From contig SXSU01000050.1 of the NCBI GenBank assembly GCA_005793345.1, positions 1 to 64,000 of the forward strand: 64,000 nt of DNA, written 5' to 3'. Source of the stretch: Bdellovibrionales bacterium. GTDB lineage: Bacteria; Bdellovibrionota; Bdellovibrionia; Bdellovibrionales; Bdellovibrionaceae. The notes under the pieces were generated by a model that saw only the letters and a list, made by a program, of their open reading frames with translations, did not search any database and was not told the DNA's origin. Position numbers and translations under genes: made by a program. Below are positions 55,424 to 63,765 of this stretch, piece after piece. Position 1 is the stretch's first letter; every line of letters begins with the position of its first letter.

Positions 55424-56482
55424 ATGAATAAACCTTGGATTCAATTATCAATACTTGAAGGAATGCTTGAGTTAGAAGTATATTTTCTGCTAATCGTATT
55501 ATCTATTTTGTCTTTTTCATTTTATAAATTTTTTCTTGTTGAGGTTTCTGAAGAGAGGCACAGAAGTTTAAAAAGAAAATTTCATTATTTATTAAAACAG
55601 AATGTCACTCTCACTGTTTTTTATGTCGCATTTCAAAGTTTGCTTTATTTTAAAGACTCTCCCATAACAATAAAACTTTTAACTTATTTGGGTTTAATTG
55701 TTTTAATAGCAGGCTGTGTTGTTTTTATAAATATTTGTCGGTTATTTATTCTTCAGTACTTTTTTTTGACTTCAATGCGAACAGCAGTTCCATTGCTCTT
55801 AGTAAATATTTTTACATTAATTTTAACTTTATTTCTTGCAGGATGGATATCGACAAGTCTATTCGGAATTCAAGTCGCGCCACTACTTGCTACATCTGCG
55901 GCCTTTTCCATAATTCTTGGTCTTGCTTTACAAGACACTCTTGGAAATTTATTTGCTGGAATATCCTTGCAATTAGATAATGCCTTTGAAATAGGAAATT
56001 GGGTCGAGTTAACGGTGACGGGAAATAAAATAATTGGTCAAATTTCTGAAATTACTTGGAGATCTATTGTACTGATAGGTTTAAGTGAGGAAATCATTTC
56101 AATTCCTAATCGAATAGTTGCCCAATCTCAAATTTCAAACTGGACACGTCACGATCATCCTATAATTAAAGCTCAGGTTTTTAGAATATCTTATAAAGAA
56201 AATTTAGATCATATTAAAAATTTATCAATAATTGCACTACAAAATGTGAATTCAATTAAAAAAAAACCAGCTCCGGTTGTTGTTGTTGGAGAAATGCAAG
56301 AATCATGGATTACTGTTAAAGTTGCATATTTCTTTGTAGATTTTGGTTTGCAAAATATAATAGCAGATGAAGTAATTCGTGTCTGTTTAAAAACTTTTAA
56401 AGATAATAATATTGAAGTTGCAAAACCACAATTGGAAATCTTTTCTGCCGTAAAAAATGAACAGCTAAATTCTGCTTCTTAG
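55424..56482 (+). CDS. MscS family mechanosensitive channel
   Basis: A 352-residue inner-membrane protein with four helices before the MscS domain. The pore helix region has ATSAAFSIILGLALQDTLGNLFAGISLQLDNAFEIGNWVEL, with the family's G/A pattern, and ITWRSIVLIGLSEEIISIPNRIVAQSQISNWTR follows. The C-terminal cytoplasmic domain is complete. It should open under osmotic downshift. The gene follows the HTH protein by 9 bp and has no separate ribosome site. Confidence 0.9.
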   Translation: MNKPWIQLSILEGMLELEVYFLLIVLSILSFSFYKFFLVEVSEERHRSLKRKFHYLLKQNVTLTVFYVAFQSLLYFKDSPITIKLLTYLGLIVLIAGCVVFINICRLFILQYFFLTSMRTAVPLLLVNIFTLILTLFLAGWISTSLFGIQVAPLLATSAAFSIILGLALQDTLGNLFAGISLQLDNAFEIGNWVELTVTGNKIIGQISEITWRSIVLIGLSEEIISIPNRIVAQSQISNWTRHDHPIIKAQVFRISYKENLDHIKNLSIIALQNVNSIKKKPAPVVVVGEMQESWITVKVAYFFVDFGLQNIIADEVIRVCLKTFKDNNIEVAKPQLEIFSAVKNEQLNSAS

Positions 56483-56534
56483 AGATGGTGAGTAAGTAAT
56501 ACTATTTTAAATTTTTTACTTTAATTTAACTACC

Positions 56535-57290
56535 TCATCTTTTTTTAACTTCTATTTTTTGCGGGTCTAAATTCCATGATTTTAAAGTTGCGTTGACTTC
56601 ATCCTGATTCTTCAACTTTTTATATTTAGCACCAGAGATTCCTTGTGTACAAGATTGACAACTACTCCAATCATTATGAAGAAAAACTACACCATTAGAG
56701 TAAGAAAGATAAAAGGGTTTTTCATTTGATTTTTTATTAAAATTGGTATTAGTGCCACCCATAGAGGGAATAGGGTAGAGCTCTGGTAATGGAAATATAG
56801 TATGTGAATAACTTTCTTCACTTCCATAATATAAGTTATAATATTGCGTTTTAGAAAATGAAACAGCTATTTGATCTGCAATTTCATTTCCTGTAATGCC
56901 ACTATGACCAGGGCAATATCTCCAATCTATTTTTTTATTTTTTATACAATTTAATAGCTCAATCCAGAAATCTTTATTTGAAACATCTTGTCCCTGACTT
57001 GATTTCCAATCTTTTTTTAACCAGCCCCATACCCATTTAGTTATTCCATTTAATACATAGGAAGAGTCTGTATAAAAAATAATTTCTGAATTTACAGACT
57101 TTAAATATTTTAAAGATTCAATTGCAGCAGAAAGTTCCATTTTATTATTTGTTGTAGATTGTGAAAAACCACCTAACTCTTTTATAATTCCTTTTGGTGA
57201 ATATAATACGGCACCCCAACCGCCCGGCCCAGGGTTTCCAGAACAAGCTCCATCGGCAAATATCACATATTTATTACTTTTTAAATTCAA
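56535..57290 (-). CDS. rnhA: Ribonuclease HI with C-terminal viroplasmin-like domain
   Basis: A 251-residue protein. Residues 5-147 form RNase HI with D13, E52, D75 and D139 as metal ligands and H129; the NNKMELSAAIESL and TDSSYV motifs are intact. It degrades RNA in RNA-DNA hybrids. Residues about 195-247 (FYLSYSNGVVFLHNDWSSCQSCTQGISGAKYKKL) resemble the viroplasmin (caulimovirus) domain that binds hybrids, usually placed at the N-terminus of eukaryotic-type RNase H1. Here it is at the C-terminus. The middle linker is Asn/Pro-rich. Confidence 0.87.
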   Translation of the reverse strand: MNLKSNKYVIFADGACSGNPGPGGWGAVLYSPKGIIKELGGFSQSTTNNKMELSAAIESLKYLKSVNSEIIFYTDSSYVLNGITKWVWGWLKKDWKSSQGQDVSNKDFWIELLNCIKNKKIDWRYCPGHSGITGNEIADQIAVSFSKTQYYNLYYGSEESYSHTIFPLPELYPIPSMGGTNTNFNKKSNEKPFYLSYSNGVVFLHNDWSSCQSCTQGISGAKYKKLKNQDEVNATLKSWNLDPQKIEVKKR

Positions 57291-57462
57291 AATTACCTCG
57301 TATTTAGATCACGTTAGAGGATTAACATCTTTTTTTGTAAAACTTTTTAAGTTAATAACTATGTCAAACTCAGGTTAACTTGACAATGATTTATTATTTA
57401 TACAATGTTGATTAGTTCATTGAGCTTAATTAACACTTTAGTGTATTAAATGATTACAGATA

Positions 57463-57603
57463 GTATGAAAACACAAACGTAAGTTTGGGTTTTCATAATA
57501 CGTGGTGATTGAAAATCACCCCAAACAAACAGGAAATTAACGGCGCATGATTTTGTCTCGCATACAATTGCGAAGCAATCAGACTTAATCATGAGCAGTT
57601 ATT
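57463..57603 (+). repeat. Three-hairpin element, complete copy with variant arm
   Basis: H1 is tatgaaaac...gttttcata, H2 is gtggtgattgaaaatcacccc with one mismatch, the linker is aacaaacaggaaa, and H3 (57537-57602) starts with aacggcgcatgatt, which does not fully pair with the distal arm aatcatgagcagtt. The inner stem is attgcgaagcaat. The copy lies between divergent genes, about 170 bp from rnhA's start. Confidence 0.91.
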
Positions 57604-57619
57604 TAAAAATGGAAAAGTA

Positions 57620-58117
57620 ATGAAAAAAAGATGTTTTTATATATTATTTTTTATTCAAATATTTTTTTCAAATTTAAGCTTTGCCAAATGGTTATGTGAT
57701 ATGAATTTTTCTGCAGAAGGTAGTGGTGCTCAATTTTTCGTAGGAAAATTTTTAATTCAAGGCAAAGGAATCGTATTTTGTAGAAGCAAAGAAGATAATG
57801 AAGAATTGAAATATCCCGTAATTGTTAAATTTGATGCTTCACTTTTAGCTCCTCGCTTTGCGGCTGGAATATTGAAATTTTCAGGTTCAAGTGTTGATAT
57901 TTCTGTTCCGGAAAATCTTAATCCAAGTGATTTATTGGGTATGTATTATATTTCAGATTCTCAGTTTTCCGTTGCAAAAGGGTTTGGATATTTTCATGGT
58001 ATAAAAAGCAATTTAGACGGCTTATCAATTCAATTAAATCTACAAAAAATTGAGGGTTATGGTTTCGATATTGGTTTTTCTCAATTTGTTATTGAATTAA
58101 ATTATTCTGAAATCTGA
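57620..58117 (+). CDS. Small secreted protein
   Basis: A 165-residue exported protein with signal peptide ending near SFAKW (about 22). The mature part is Gly- and Phe-rich with two cysteines (WLCDMN, VFCRS) and alternating strands. It resembles small periplasmic beta-proteins such as the DUF992 type, but I cannot make a firm assignment. GGAAAAG precedes the ATG, which is only 17 bp after a repeat element. Confidence 0.6.
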   Translation: MKKRCFYILFFIQIFFSNLSFAKWLCDMNFSAEGSGAQFFVGKFLIQGKGIVFCRSKEDNEELKYPVIVKFDASLLAPRFAAGILKFSGSSVDISVPENLNPSDLLGMYYISDSQFSVAKGFGYFHGIKSNLDGLSIQLNLQKIEGYGFDIGFSQFVIELNYSEI

Positions 58118-58136
58118 ATCTTTTAATATTTATATA

Positions 58137-58559
58137 TTATTCAACACTAACTTTAGCTCTTTTTGGTGGAGAGTATTGAAGTGCAGAATTAACAGCTGTA
58201 AGTAGTTCGTCCACTTCAAAAGGTTTATCTACAACACAAAACACTTCAAATTTATTTTTTATTTCTAAAATTCGATCCTCATCGGATGAGTTAATGATTA
58301 CTGGGATATTTAATTTGAACTTATCTCTTAAAATTGTTAAAAAATTTTCAATAGATAAATTCGGCATGTTAATATCAGTTATAATTAAATCAACAGGTTT
58401 ATTAGATGAAAGTCTGTTACCAATGACTTCAGTGGCTTCATTGAAGTCATTACATTCTATAATACTAACGTTTAAGCTCCTCAGTAGACTTTCAACTATT
58501 TCTCTAATTTCTAATGAATCTTCAATATAGACTAAAGTTTTATTATTTACTTTATCCAA
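58137..58559 (-). CDS. Single-domain response regulator
   Basis: A 140-residue CheY-like receiver without an output domain. E13-D14 and the acceptor Asp in ITDINMPN are present, with KPFE at the end of the fold as the conserved Lys. It begins with TTG at 58559 behind a CGGAGGA site. It is divergent from a histidine kinase gene at 58787 and could be its partner. Confidence 0.85.
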   Translation of the reverse strand: MDKVNNKTLVYIEDSLEIREIVESLLRSLNVSIIECNDFNEATEVIGNRLSSNKPVDLIITDINMPNLSIENFLTILRDKFKLNIPVIINSSDEDRILEIKNKFEVFCVVDKPFEVDELLTAVNSALQYSPPKRAKVSVE

Positions 58560-58786
58560 TTTATCCTCCGATTAATTTCTCCTTACATTTTGAGACATTC
58601 CATATCTGAAGTATGGTATTTAATTAGTATTCTGTGTAATTATGAGTCCCATTTCTATATTGATATGGCGTTAATTTATTTTTATGAGATATAAAAACTC
58701 TTACAAATTACAGAAATGAGTAATATTGATACAATTGATACATTTTTTTTCTTTAGTAAGTCTGAAAAATTCCGATGATCTAAATA

Positions 58787-60475
58787 ATGAAAAATATTTT
58801 GAAATTAAATAAAATTTCTATCATAACGCAAAAAAATTATTTGCAAAGTAATGGAGTATTTGGGGCATTAGTACATATTTTGGCAATTAGTATTTTTTTA
58901 TTCACAACAGAAATATTAAACGAATCTCCAATAGTAATAAAAATTTTGATTCCAATTTTAATGATAATTAATTTTTTTCGACTTTTTCTTGTAACAAGAT
59001 TATCAGACTACCTCATGAAAAACTTAAAACTTTGGAATATTTTTTTTAAATCTATAATTTTAATTCAATCAGGTTTACTTGGTGTGATAGGTGCTATTTT
59101 GCTTTCAAAATTTAGTATACATAACTCCTCAGCAATGTTTTTTTTGGTTTTATTAGCGTCTATATCAAGTGCTAGTGTTTTATCTTTTAGTATTACTCCT
59201 ATAATAGCTATTTGTTATCAGTTTTTTTTGTTAACTCCATCAATAATAATTCTTCCATTATTTAATTTCGAAAAATTGACTTTATTTATATGTGCTGGAA
59301 TAATTTTTTATCTAGTATTCGGAATTTTTTTTACTCGGTTTACAAGTTCAAACATCTTAAAAATTCTAGAACAAAAAGAATTATTAGACTTTCAAGATCT
59401 CCAACTGCAAGGTTTTATTGACTCTATTCCTGGATATGTGACCTGGTATGACGAAAATCTAAATTTTATTAAAAAAAATAAATTTCAGTCAGATAAATTT
59501 AATATTGTTGAAGGATTTAATTCAAATACTAAATTTAAAGATGATTTTAATAAATTTATCAAAGTTAATGAAAATAATTTTATTTCAAACTATCAAATTA
59601 TTTATGAAGGTGAAACAAAATATTTTTTAACTTTATTAAGTAAAAATAAAATTAATCAAAGTTTATTTATAAGCTCTATTAGTCTTGATGTAACTGAATT
59701 AAAGTTAAAAGAACTTGAAGTTGATAAAATAAGAGAAGAACTGATTCATCAAGAGAAACTAGTTAGTCTTGGAGAAATGGCTGGAGGGTTAGCCCATGAA
59801 ATAAATAATCCCTTAACGGTTATTATTGGAAGAATTCAACTCATCAAAACTAAATTAGCAAGAGGCGAAGTTAGTCCCGAAATTATTGAGCAAAACTTAG
59901 TTTCTATTCAAACGACAAGTCATAAAATAAAAAAAATTATAGATTCATTAAGATCTTTAGCTAGAGATAGTTATATTGATATTAGCCAAAGTTATCCAAT
60001 TTCGCATGTTGTACAGTCACCAATAGATATGATGGAAAGTAAGTTAGAGCAAGCTGGAGTTAAAATAAGTATTGAAATTGAAGATCCACAACAGATTGTG
60101 TATTGTGGGTTAATTGAAGTTGGTCAAGTTTTAACGAATTTAATTATTAACTCTATCCATGCAACCGAAAATCTTGAAAATAAATGGATTAAAATTCACA
60201 CTTATAATAAAGTAGATAAATTGATATTAGAATTTAAAGATAGTGGTTTAGGAATATCAAAAGAGATCCAACAAAAACTATTCACTCCTTTATTTACAAC
60301 TAAAGGTCCTGAAAGGGGTAATGGAATAGGATTATCTCTTTCAAAAAAAATTATGAATAAAATGAATGGTGATATGTACTATAATGAGAACTGTGAGAAT
60401 ACTTGTTTTGTAATTGTCATTCCATCTGAACCAACAAAAGGTAATAATAATTTACCTGGTGATAAAATAGCATAG
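58787..60475 (+). CDS. Sensor histidine kinase
   Basis: A 562-residue membrane kinase. Six hydrophobic segments span about 27-190, then a PAS-like region (about 205-305, FIDSIPGYVTWYDENLNFIKKN) and the HisKA domain with H337 in GGLAHEINNPLT. The HATPase part has NLIINSIHATE, DSGLGIS and GNGIGLSLSK. It lacks an extended periplasmic sensor, so it probably senses within the membrane or cytoplasm. It lies 227 bp from the divergent receiver gene. A strong hairpin follows its stop. Confidence 0.9.
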   Translation: MKNILKLNKISIITQKNYLQSNGVFGALVHILAISIFLFTTEILNESPIVIKILIPILMIINFFRLFLVTRLSDYLMKNLKLWNIFFKSIILIQSGLLGVIGAILLSKFSIHNSSAMFFLVLLASISSASVLSFSITPIIAICYQFFLLTPSIIILPLFNFEKLTLFICAGIIFYLVFGIFFTRFTSSNILKILEQKELLDFQDLQLQGFIDSIPGYVTWYDENLNFIKKNKFQSDKFNIVEGFNSNTKFKDDFNKFIKVNENNFISNYQIIYEGETKYFLTLLSKNKINQSLFISSISLDVTELKLKELEVDKIREELIHQEKLVSLGEMAGGLAHEINNPLTVIIGRIQLIKTKLARGEVSPEIIEQNLVSIQTTSHKIKKIIDSLRSLARDSYIDISQSYPISHVVQSPIDMMESKLEQAGVKISIEIEDPQQIVYCGLIEVGQVLTNLIINSIHATENLENKWIKIHTYNKVDKLILEFKDSGLGISKEIQQKLFTPLFTTKGPERGNGIGLSLSKKIMNKMNGDMYYNENCENTCFVIVIPSEPTKGNNNLPGDKIA

Positions 60476-60477
60476 TC

Positions 60478-60507
60478 AAAAGTAAAAATTCTAAAATTTT
60501 TACTTTT
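60478..60507 (+). terminator. AT-rich terminator-like hairpin
   Basis: aaaagtaaaaatt at 60478-60490 pairs perfectly with aatttttactttt at 60495-60507, with loop ctaa. It starts 3 bp after the kinase stop codon. The stem has few G:C pairs, so efficiency is uncertain. Confidence 0.55.
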
Positions 60508-60612
60508 ATAAAACATAAATTTTAGTTAAAATTAAAAAGGATATCAAAGTATGAAATTGAATTTTTAATATATGTGTCATTCTAGGATTAATTAAGAAGG
60601 GAAGTTAAATCA

Positions 60613-61569
60613 GTGATAAAAAAATATAACTATGGTTTTTTAATTACCTTTTTGTTTTTGATTTTAAACCTGATTAATATTATTTCTTGCAACTTAAATA
60701 AAACTACAAAAGTTGAATCCTCACATGAACTGCCACAAGATATTACTTCATCAACGACAGCTCCAGCAGCAGTTGTTATTATAAATCCAAAATTTAATCC
60801 TATTACAACTTCTGAAACAAGTATCACTTTATCTGGTAAATGCAATTCGGATACTCTTGTTTCACTACAAGGTGATTCTCAACAATTAGCAAAATGTGAG
60901 AACTCTATGTTTAGTTTTGACATTGAAGAGATTACAGAAGGAACCTTTAATTTTCAAATTTTTCAAAAAGATTCTTTTGGTAATGTTTCAACGGGCACAA
61001 GTTTTGTTTGGGTGCAGTCATTAACTTTGCCCCCACCTGTCTTAACTAATCCTTCTATGAGTCCTTATTACAGTACAACAAAAATATTAAATGTGCGGGG
61101 AACTTGTCTTCCTGGTAAAAAAATTTCTATAACTGGAAGTGCAACACAAAGTACTGTTTGTAATTTAAACTCAGAGTTTTCTATGGGAATATCAACTTTA
61201 ATTGATGCCACATTAAACTTAAACTTAGTTCAAAAAGATCTCGACACAGGTGTTGAATCAGCACCTCAAGCACTTCAATGGATATCAGATTCAATTGCTC
61301 CGCTTACACCTGTACTAACGACTCCAAGTTCTAATCCTTTGACTAGTAATGATACTGAATTAACAATAGAGGTTGTTTGTGAAAACGGAGCAAGCGTTGC
61401 AATTTCTGGATCCTATACAGAAACAAAAACTTGTGTCTCAAACTCTGCTACTTTTATTGATAATACCCAAACCACGGATAACACTTACAACTATACAATT
61501 ATACAGACAGACCAAGCAGGGAATGCTTCAGGTAATTTAAGTGTTAGTTGGACTAAAACTTCTCCATAA
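60613..61569 (+). CDS. Lipoprotein with three Ig-like repeats
   Basis: A 318-residue lipoprotein with lipobox IISC at about 23-26. Three repeats of about 85 residues follow, each starting with a Pro/Asn pattern (NPKFNPITTSETSITLSGKC, NPSMSPYYSTTKILNVRGTC, TPSSNPLTSNDTELTIEVVC) and each with a pair of cysteines and a D-x-x-G-N/V-x-S turn. They resemble bacterial Ig-like adhesin domains. It starts at GTG behind AAGGGAAG. A surface or periplasmic adhesin-like role is inferred. Confidence 0.75.
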   Translation: MIKKYNYGFLITFLFLILNLINIISCNLNKTTKVESSHELPQDITSSTTAPAAVVIINPKFNPITTSETSITLSGKCNSDTLVSLQGDSQQLAKCENSMFSFDIEEITEGTFNFQIFQKDSFGNVSTGTSFVWVQSLTLPPPVLTNPSMSPYYSTTKILNVRGTCLPGKKISITGSATQSTVCNLNSEFSMGISTLIDATLNLNLVQKDLDTGVESAPQALQWISDSIAPLTPVLTTPSSNPLTSNDTELTIEVVCENGASVAISGSYTETKTCVSNSATFIDNTQTTDNTYNYTIIQTDQAGNASGNLSVSWTKTSP

Positions 61570-61727
61570 TTAATACAATGGTCCAGTTTCTGAATTCCAA
61601 ATAATTAAAGAACATAATCATAAACTAAGGCGAAAGAAAAAAAATCTAATTATACACATTATGTAACATAATATAACTTATCAGAATTATCCTTTATTAT
61701 ATTCCATTGCCCGTAAACTTCTTTCTT

Positions 61728-61913
61728 TTAAGGATTTGCCTGAAAATTCATAAAATTTTCTGTTCCACTTAATAAGCTTTTAGCTTTTACATAATCAATA
61801 TCTTTTTGTAATTCTTCTTCAGTTAGTTTAATAAAATCCCCATTTAGCAAATTGCTATTTAAAATAATACTTAACTTCTGTGAACGATAAATGAATCGTC
61901 CAAGTTGATTCAA
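61728..61913 (-). CDS. Doubtful small ORF in a 590-bp gap
   Basis: A 61-residue frame starting at TTG with weak upstream signals. The composition is ordinary and hydrophilic, with no signal peptide or motif. It may be a gene remnant. The rest of the gap between 61570 and 62162 is AT-rich and shows no gene, repeat or clear hairpin. Confidence 0.25.
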   Translation of the reverse strand: MNQLGRFIYRSQKLSIILNSNLLNGDFIKLTEEELQKDIDYVKAKSLLSGTENFMNFQANP

Positions 61914-62162
61914 ACTACTAATCTTTTTCCTAATAAATTTTTAAATTTCTAATTAATTTCTATTTTATATCACAACATTTTTAATATAATTAAAACAAAA
62001 ATTAACTTTGAAATTTCTTTTATATGTCTAAAAAATTTACGATAAGTCTTATATTATAAATCAATTTTACAAAATGACATTTTTTGCATGCTGTTTATTT
62101 TTAAATAATTATGATATTTGTATTACCACTTCACTATTTTGATTTCATCTTGGAGAGACACC

Positions 62163-63659
62163 ATGTTTTTGAGAATTAATAAATTATTTCATTTCACTTT
62201 CGCAATAAAAATAATATTTACTTTAAATAATGTATTAGCTGTGAATAGTTTTCCGTTAGTAAATAAAACCCAGACTGTTGATTATGCTCCTGATGAATTA
62301 GATCCAGTAGTTATGAAATCATACCGTGATTATACAGATGCAAGTAATACTATTTACAATAAAGTTTTTGATTATTATGCAGAAATCTGTGCAGGTAGCA
62401 TATGGCAAAAACGCTTTGAAGGAACTGGTGGAACCTACGGACATTCTTTTATGATGCTTCGAGGAGCTTGCATAAAAAAAGCAAAGGGTGGAAAACCTGT
62501 GTTTCCCCATCAGCTTGAATTTTGCGAAGGTGGAGTTGTTGGAGTTAGTACAGATTATGTATTTACAAATATTCAATGGTTAGGTTCTGAGGGGCGAGAT
62601 TTCATGCTCTATGGAAATCATCCTGCGGATGTTCCATTTACTAGAAAAGCATGGAGTAAAATTCAAAAACAAGCTCAGTATCGTGGAATTCTTGATCATG
62701 TTGAATATACCTCACAAGCTGAAGATGGTTATAAAAGTGTTTCGCGTGAACTTGGAAAATCTGGTCAAAAATTTAGAGAAGCTTGGAAGCATGATGAAGC
62801 GATCGGTACCGATTTTGCTGTTGGAACTGCTCGAGGTGGATTGAGTTGTACTCGTGTGCCTTTAGTTGGAAATAACCCTGAAAATCGCTCTCAAGTTGTG
62901 AAAGATGTTATTTTATATCTTAATGATCTTAATCAAGTAGCTGGGCAAAAGGGTTATGATTATGATGGAGCAGTTAATAATTGTTCAACCACAGTTCATA
63001 ATTCTTTAGCATCTATTGGATTTTGGAATAATATAACAAATACAGAAGGACATCCAAGTAATATTTTTGATATTTTAGGTCGAATGAATGATATCGTTAG
63101 CCCATTCAATGAAATGGCTCTTACATTTAAAGAAGGAAATAATCTAAATACTCATAATTTAATTGAATCTCTTAAAAGTAATACAAAGAGATTTCAATAT
63201 TTCAAAAAAACAGGATGGCTGCCTCAACAATTTGGAACTCTTATCGAAATTATTCATCCCCTTCATTATAAAAATGAAGTTTTTAATACGAGTAATAGAA
63301 CTCATTACGTCAGTCTTGCCCATGAAATTTGGGATAAGGCAAGTCAAATTGCACCACCAGGTTTTGATTTAATTTTTCCACAACCTCTGGGAGAAGGAAA
63401 AGAATTTCGTCAAAATACTGTTCCAGGTTCAATATCAATGGATTTACAAGCAAATGTTGAATATTGGAAAGAAAGATATAAAATGGTTTTAGAAGATCTT
63501 GAATATGAAAATCCAAGTGATGAGGTAGTTCAATTTTTAAAACAATATTTCGAACAAAAATATGAGCAAACTTATATTTTGAATTTACATCTTATTACAA
63601 AAAAAGTTGCTAAAGATAAGGTTAATAGTCTTGCATTACCCCCAATGAATAAGTGGTAA
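62163..63659 (+). CDS. Secreted protein, possibly a permuted papain-like hydrolase
   Basis: A 498-residue protein. The ATG at 62163 has GGAGAG and starts a signal peptide of about 26 residues. GTGGTYGHSFMMLRG puts H94 in a GHSF motif, and YDYDGAVNNCSTTVHNSL puts C274 in an NCST motif. In permuted NlpC/P60-type and DUF4105-type proteins, such a His motif precedes a Cys motif in this order, which suggests a cysteine peptidase or amidase. This is inference by motif. Other cysteines are near ICAGS, GACIK and EFCEG. It is a single gene. Confidence 0.6.
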   Translation: MFLRINKLFHFTFAIKIIFTLNNVLAVNSFPLVNKTQTVDYAPDELDPVVMKSYRDYTDASNTIYNKVFDYYAEICAGSIWQKRFEGTGGTYGHSFMMLRGACIKKAKGGKPVFPHQLEFCEGGVVGVSTDYVFTNIQWLGSEGRDFMLYGNHPADVPFTRKAWSKIQKQAQYRGILDHVEYTSQAEDGYKSVSRELGKSGQKFREAWKHDEAIGTDFAVGTARGGLSCTRVPLVGNNPENRSQVVKDVILYLNDLNQVAGQKGYDYDGAVNNCSTTVHNSLASIGFWNNITNTEGHPSNIFDILGRMNDIVSPFNEMALTFKEGNNLNTHNLIESLKSNTKRFQYFKKTGWLPQQFGTLIEIIHPLHYKNEVFNTSNRTHYVSLAHEIWDKASQIAPPGFDLIFPQPLGEGKEFRQNTVPGSISMDLQANVEYWKERYKMVLEDLEYENPSDEVVQFLKQYFEQKYEQTYILNLHLITKKVAKDKVNSLALPPMNKW

Positions 63660-63716
63660 TAATAAGTATTCTATCTGTAATTCCTTTTGAGTCTCACTTT
63701 TATGTGTTCATAATGT

Positions 63717-63742
63717 GATTAAGTCTGATATCAGACTTAATC
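63717..63742. repeat. H3 remnant collapsed to a perfect 26-bp palindrome
   Basis: gattaagtctgat joins directly to its exact reverse complement atcagacttaatc. It equals the H3 arms with the whole inner stem-loop lost. The flanks (ataatgt and aagagcatttataa) hold decayed outer arms. Confidence 0.8.
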
Positions 63743-63765
63743 AAGAGCATTTATAAAATCTTAAA

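Noticed and set aside
9195-57603. The dispersed hairpins as integron attC sites served by the tyrosine recombinase at 54035
   Set aside because: The ends gttatt/aataac do not fit the attC R boxes, flanking genes are housekeeping genes in both orientations, and the recombinase lacks the IntI-specific region.
9195-57603. The dispersed hairpins as ordinary transcription terminators
   Set aside because: Several copies lie between divergent genes (38721, 57463) or upstream of genes (37411), and H3 is not followed by a consistent T-run.
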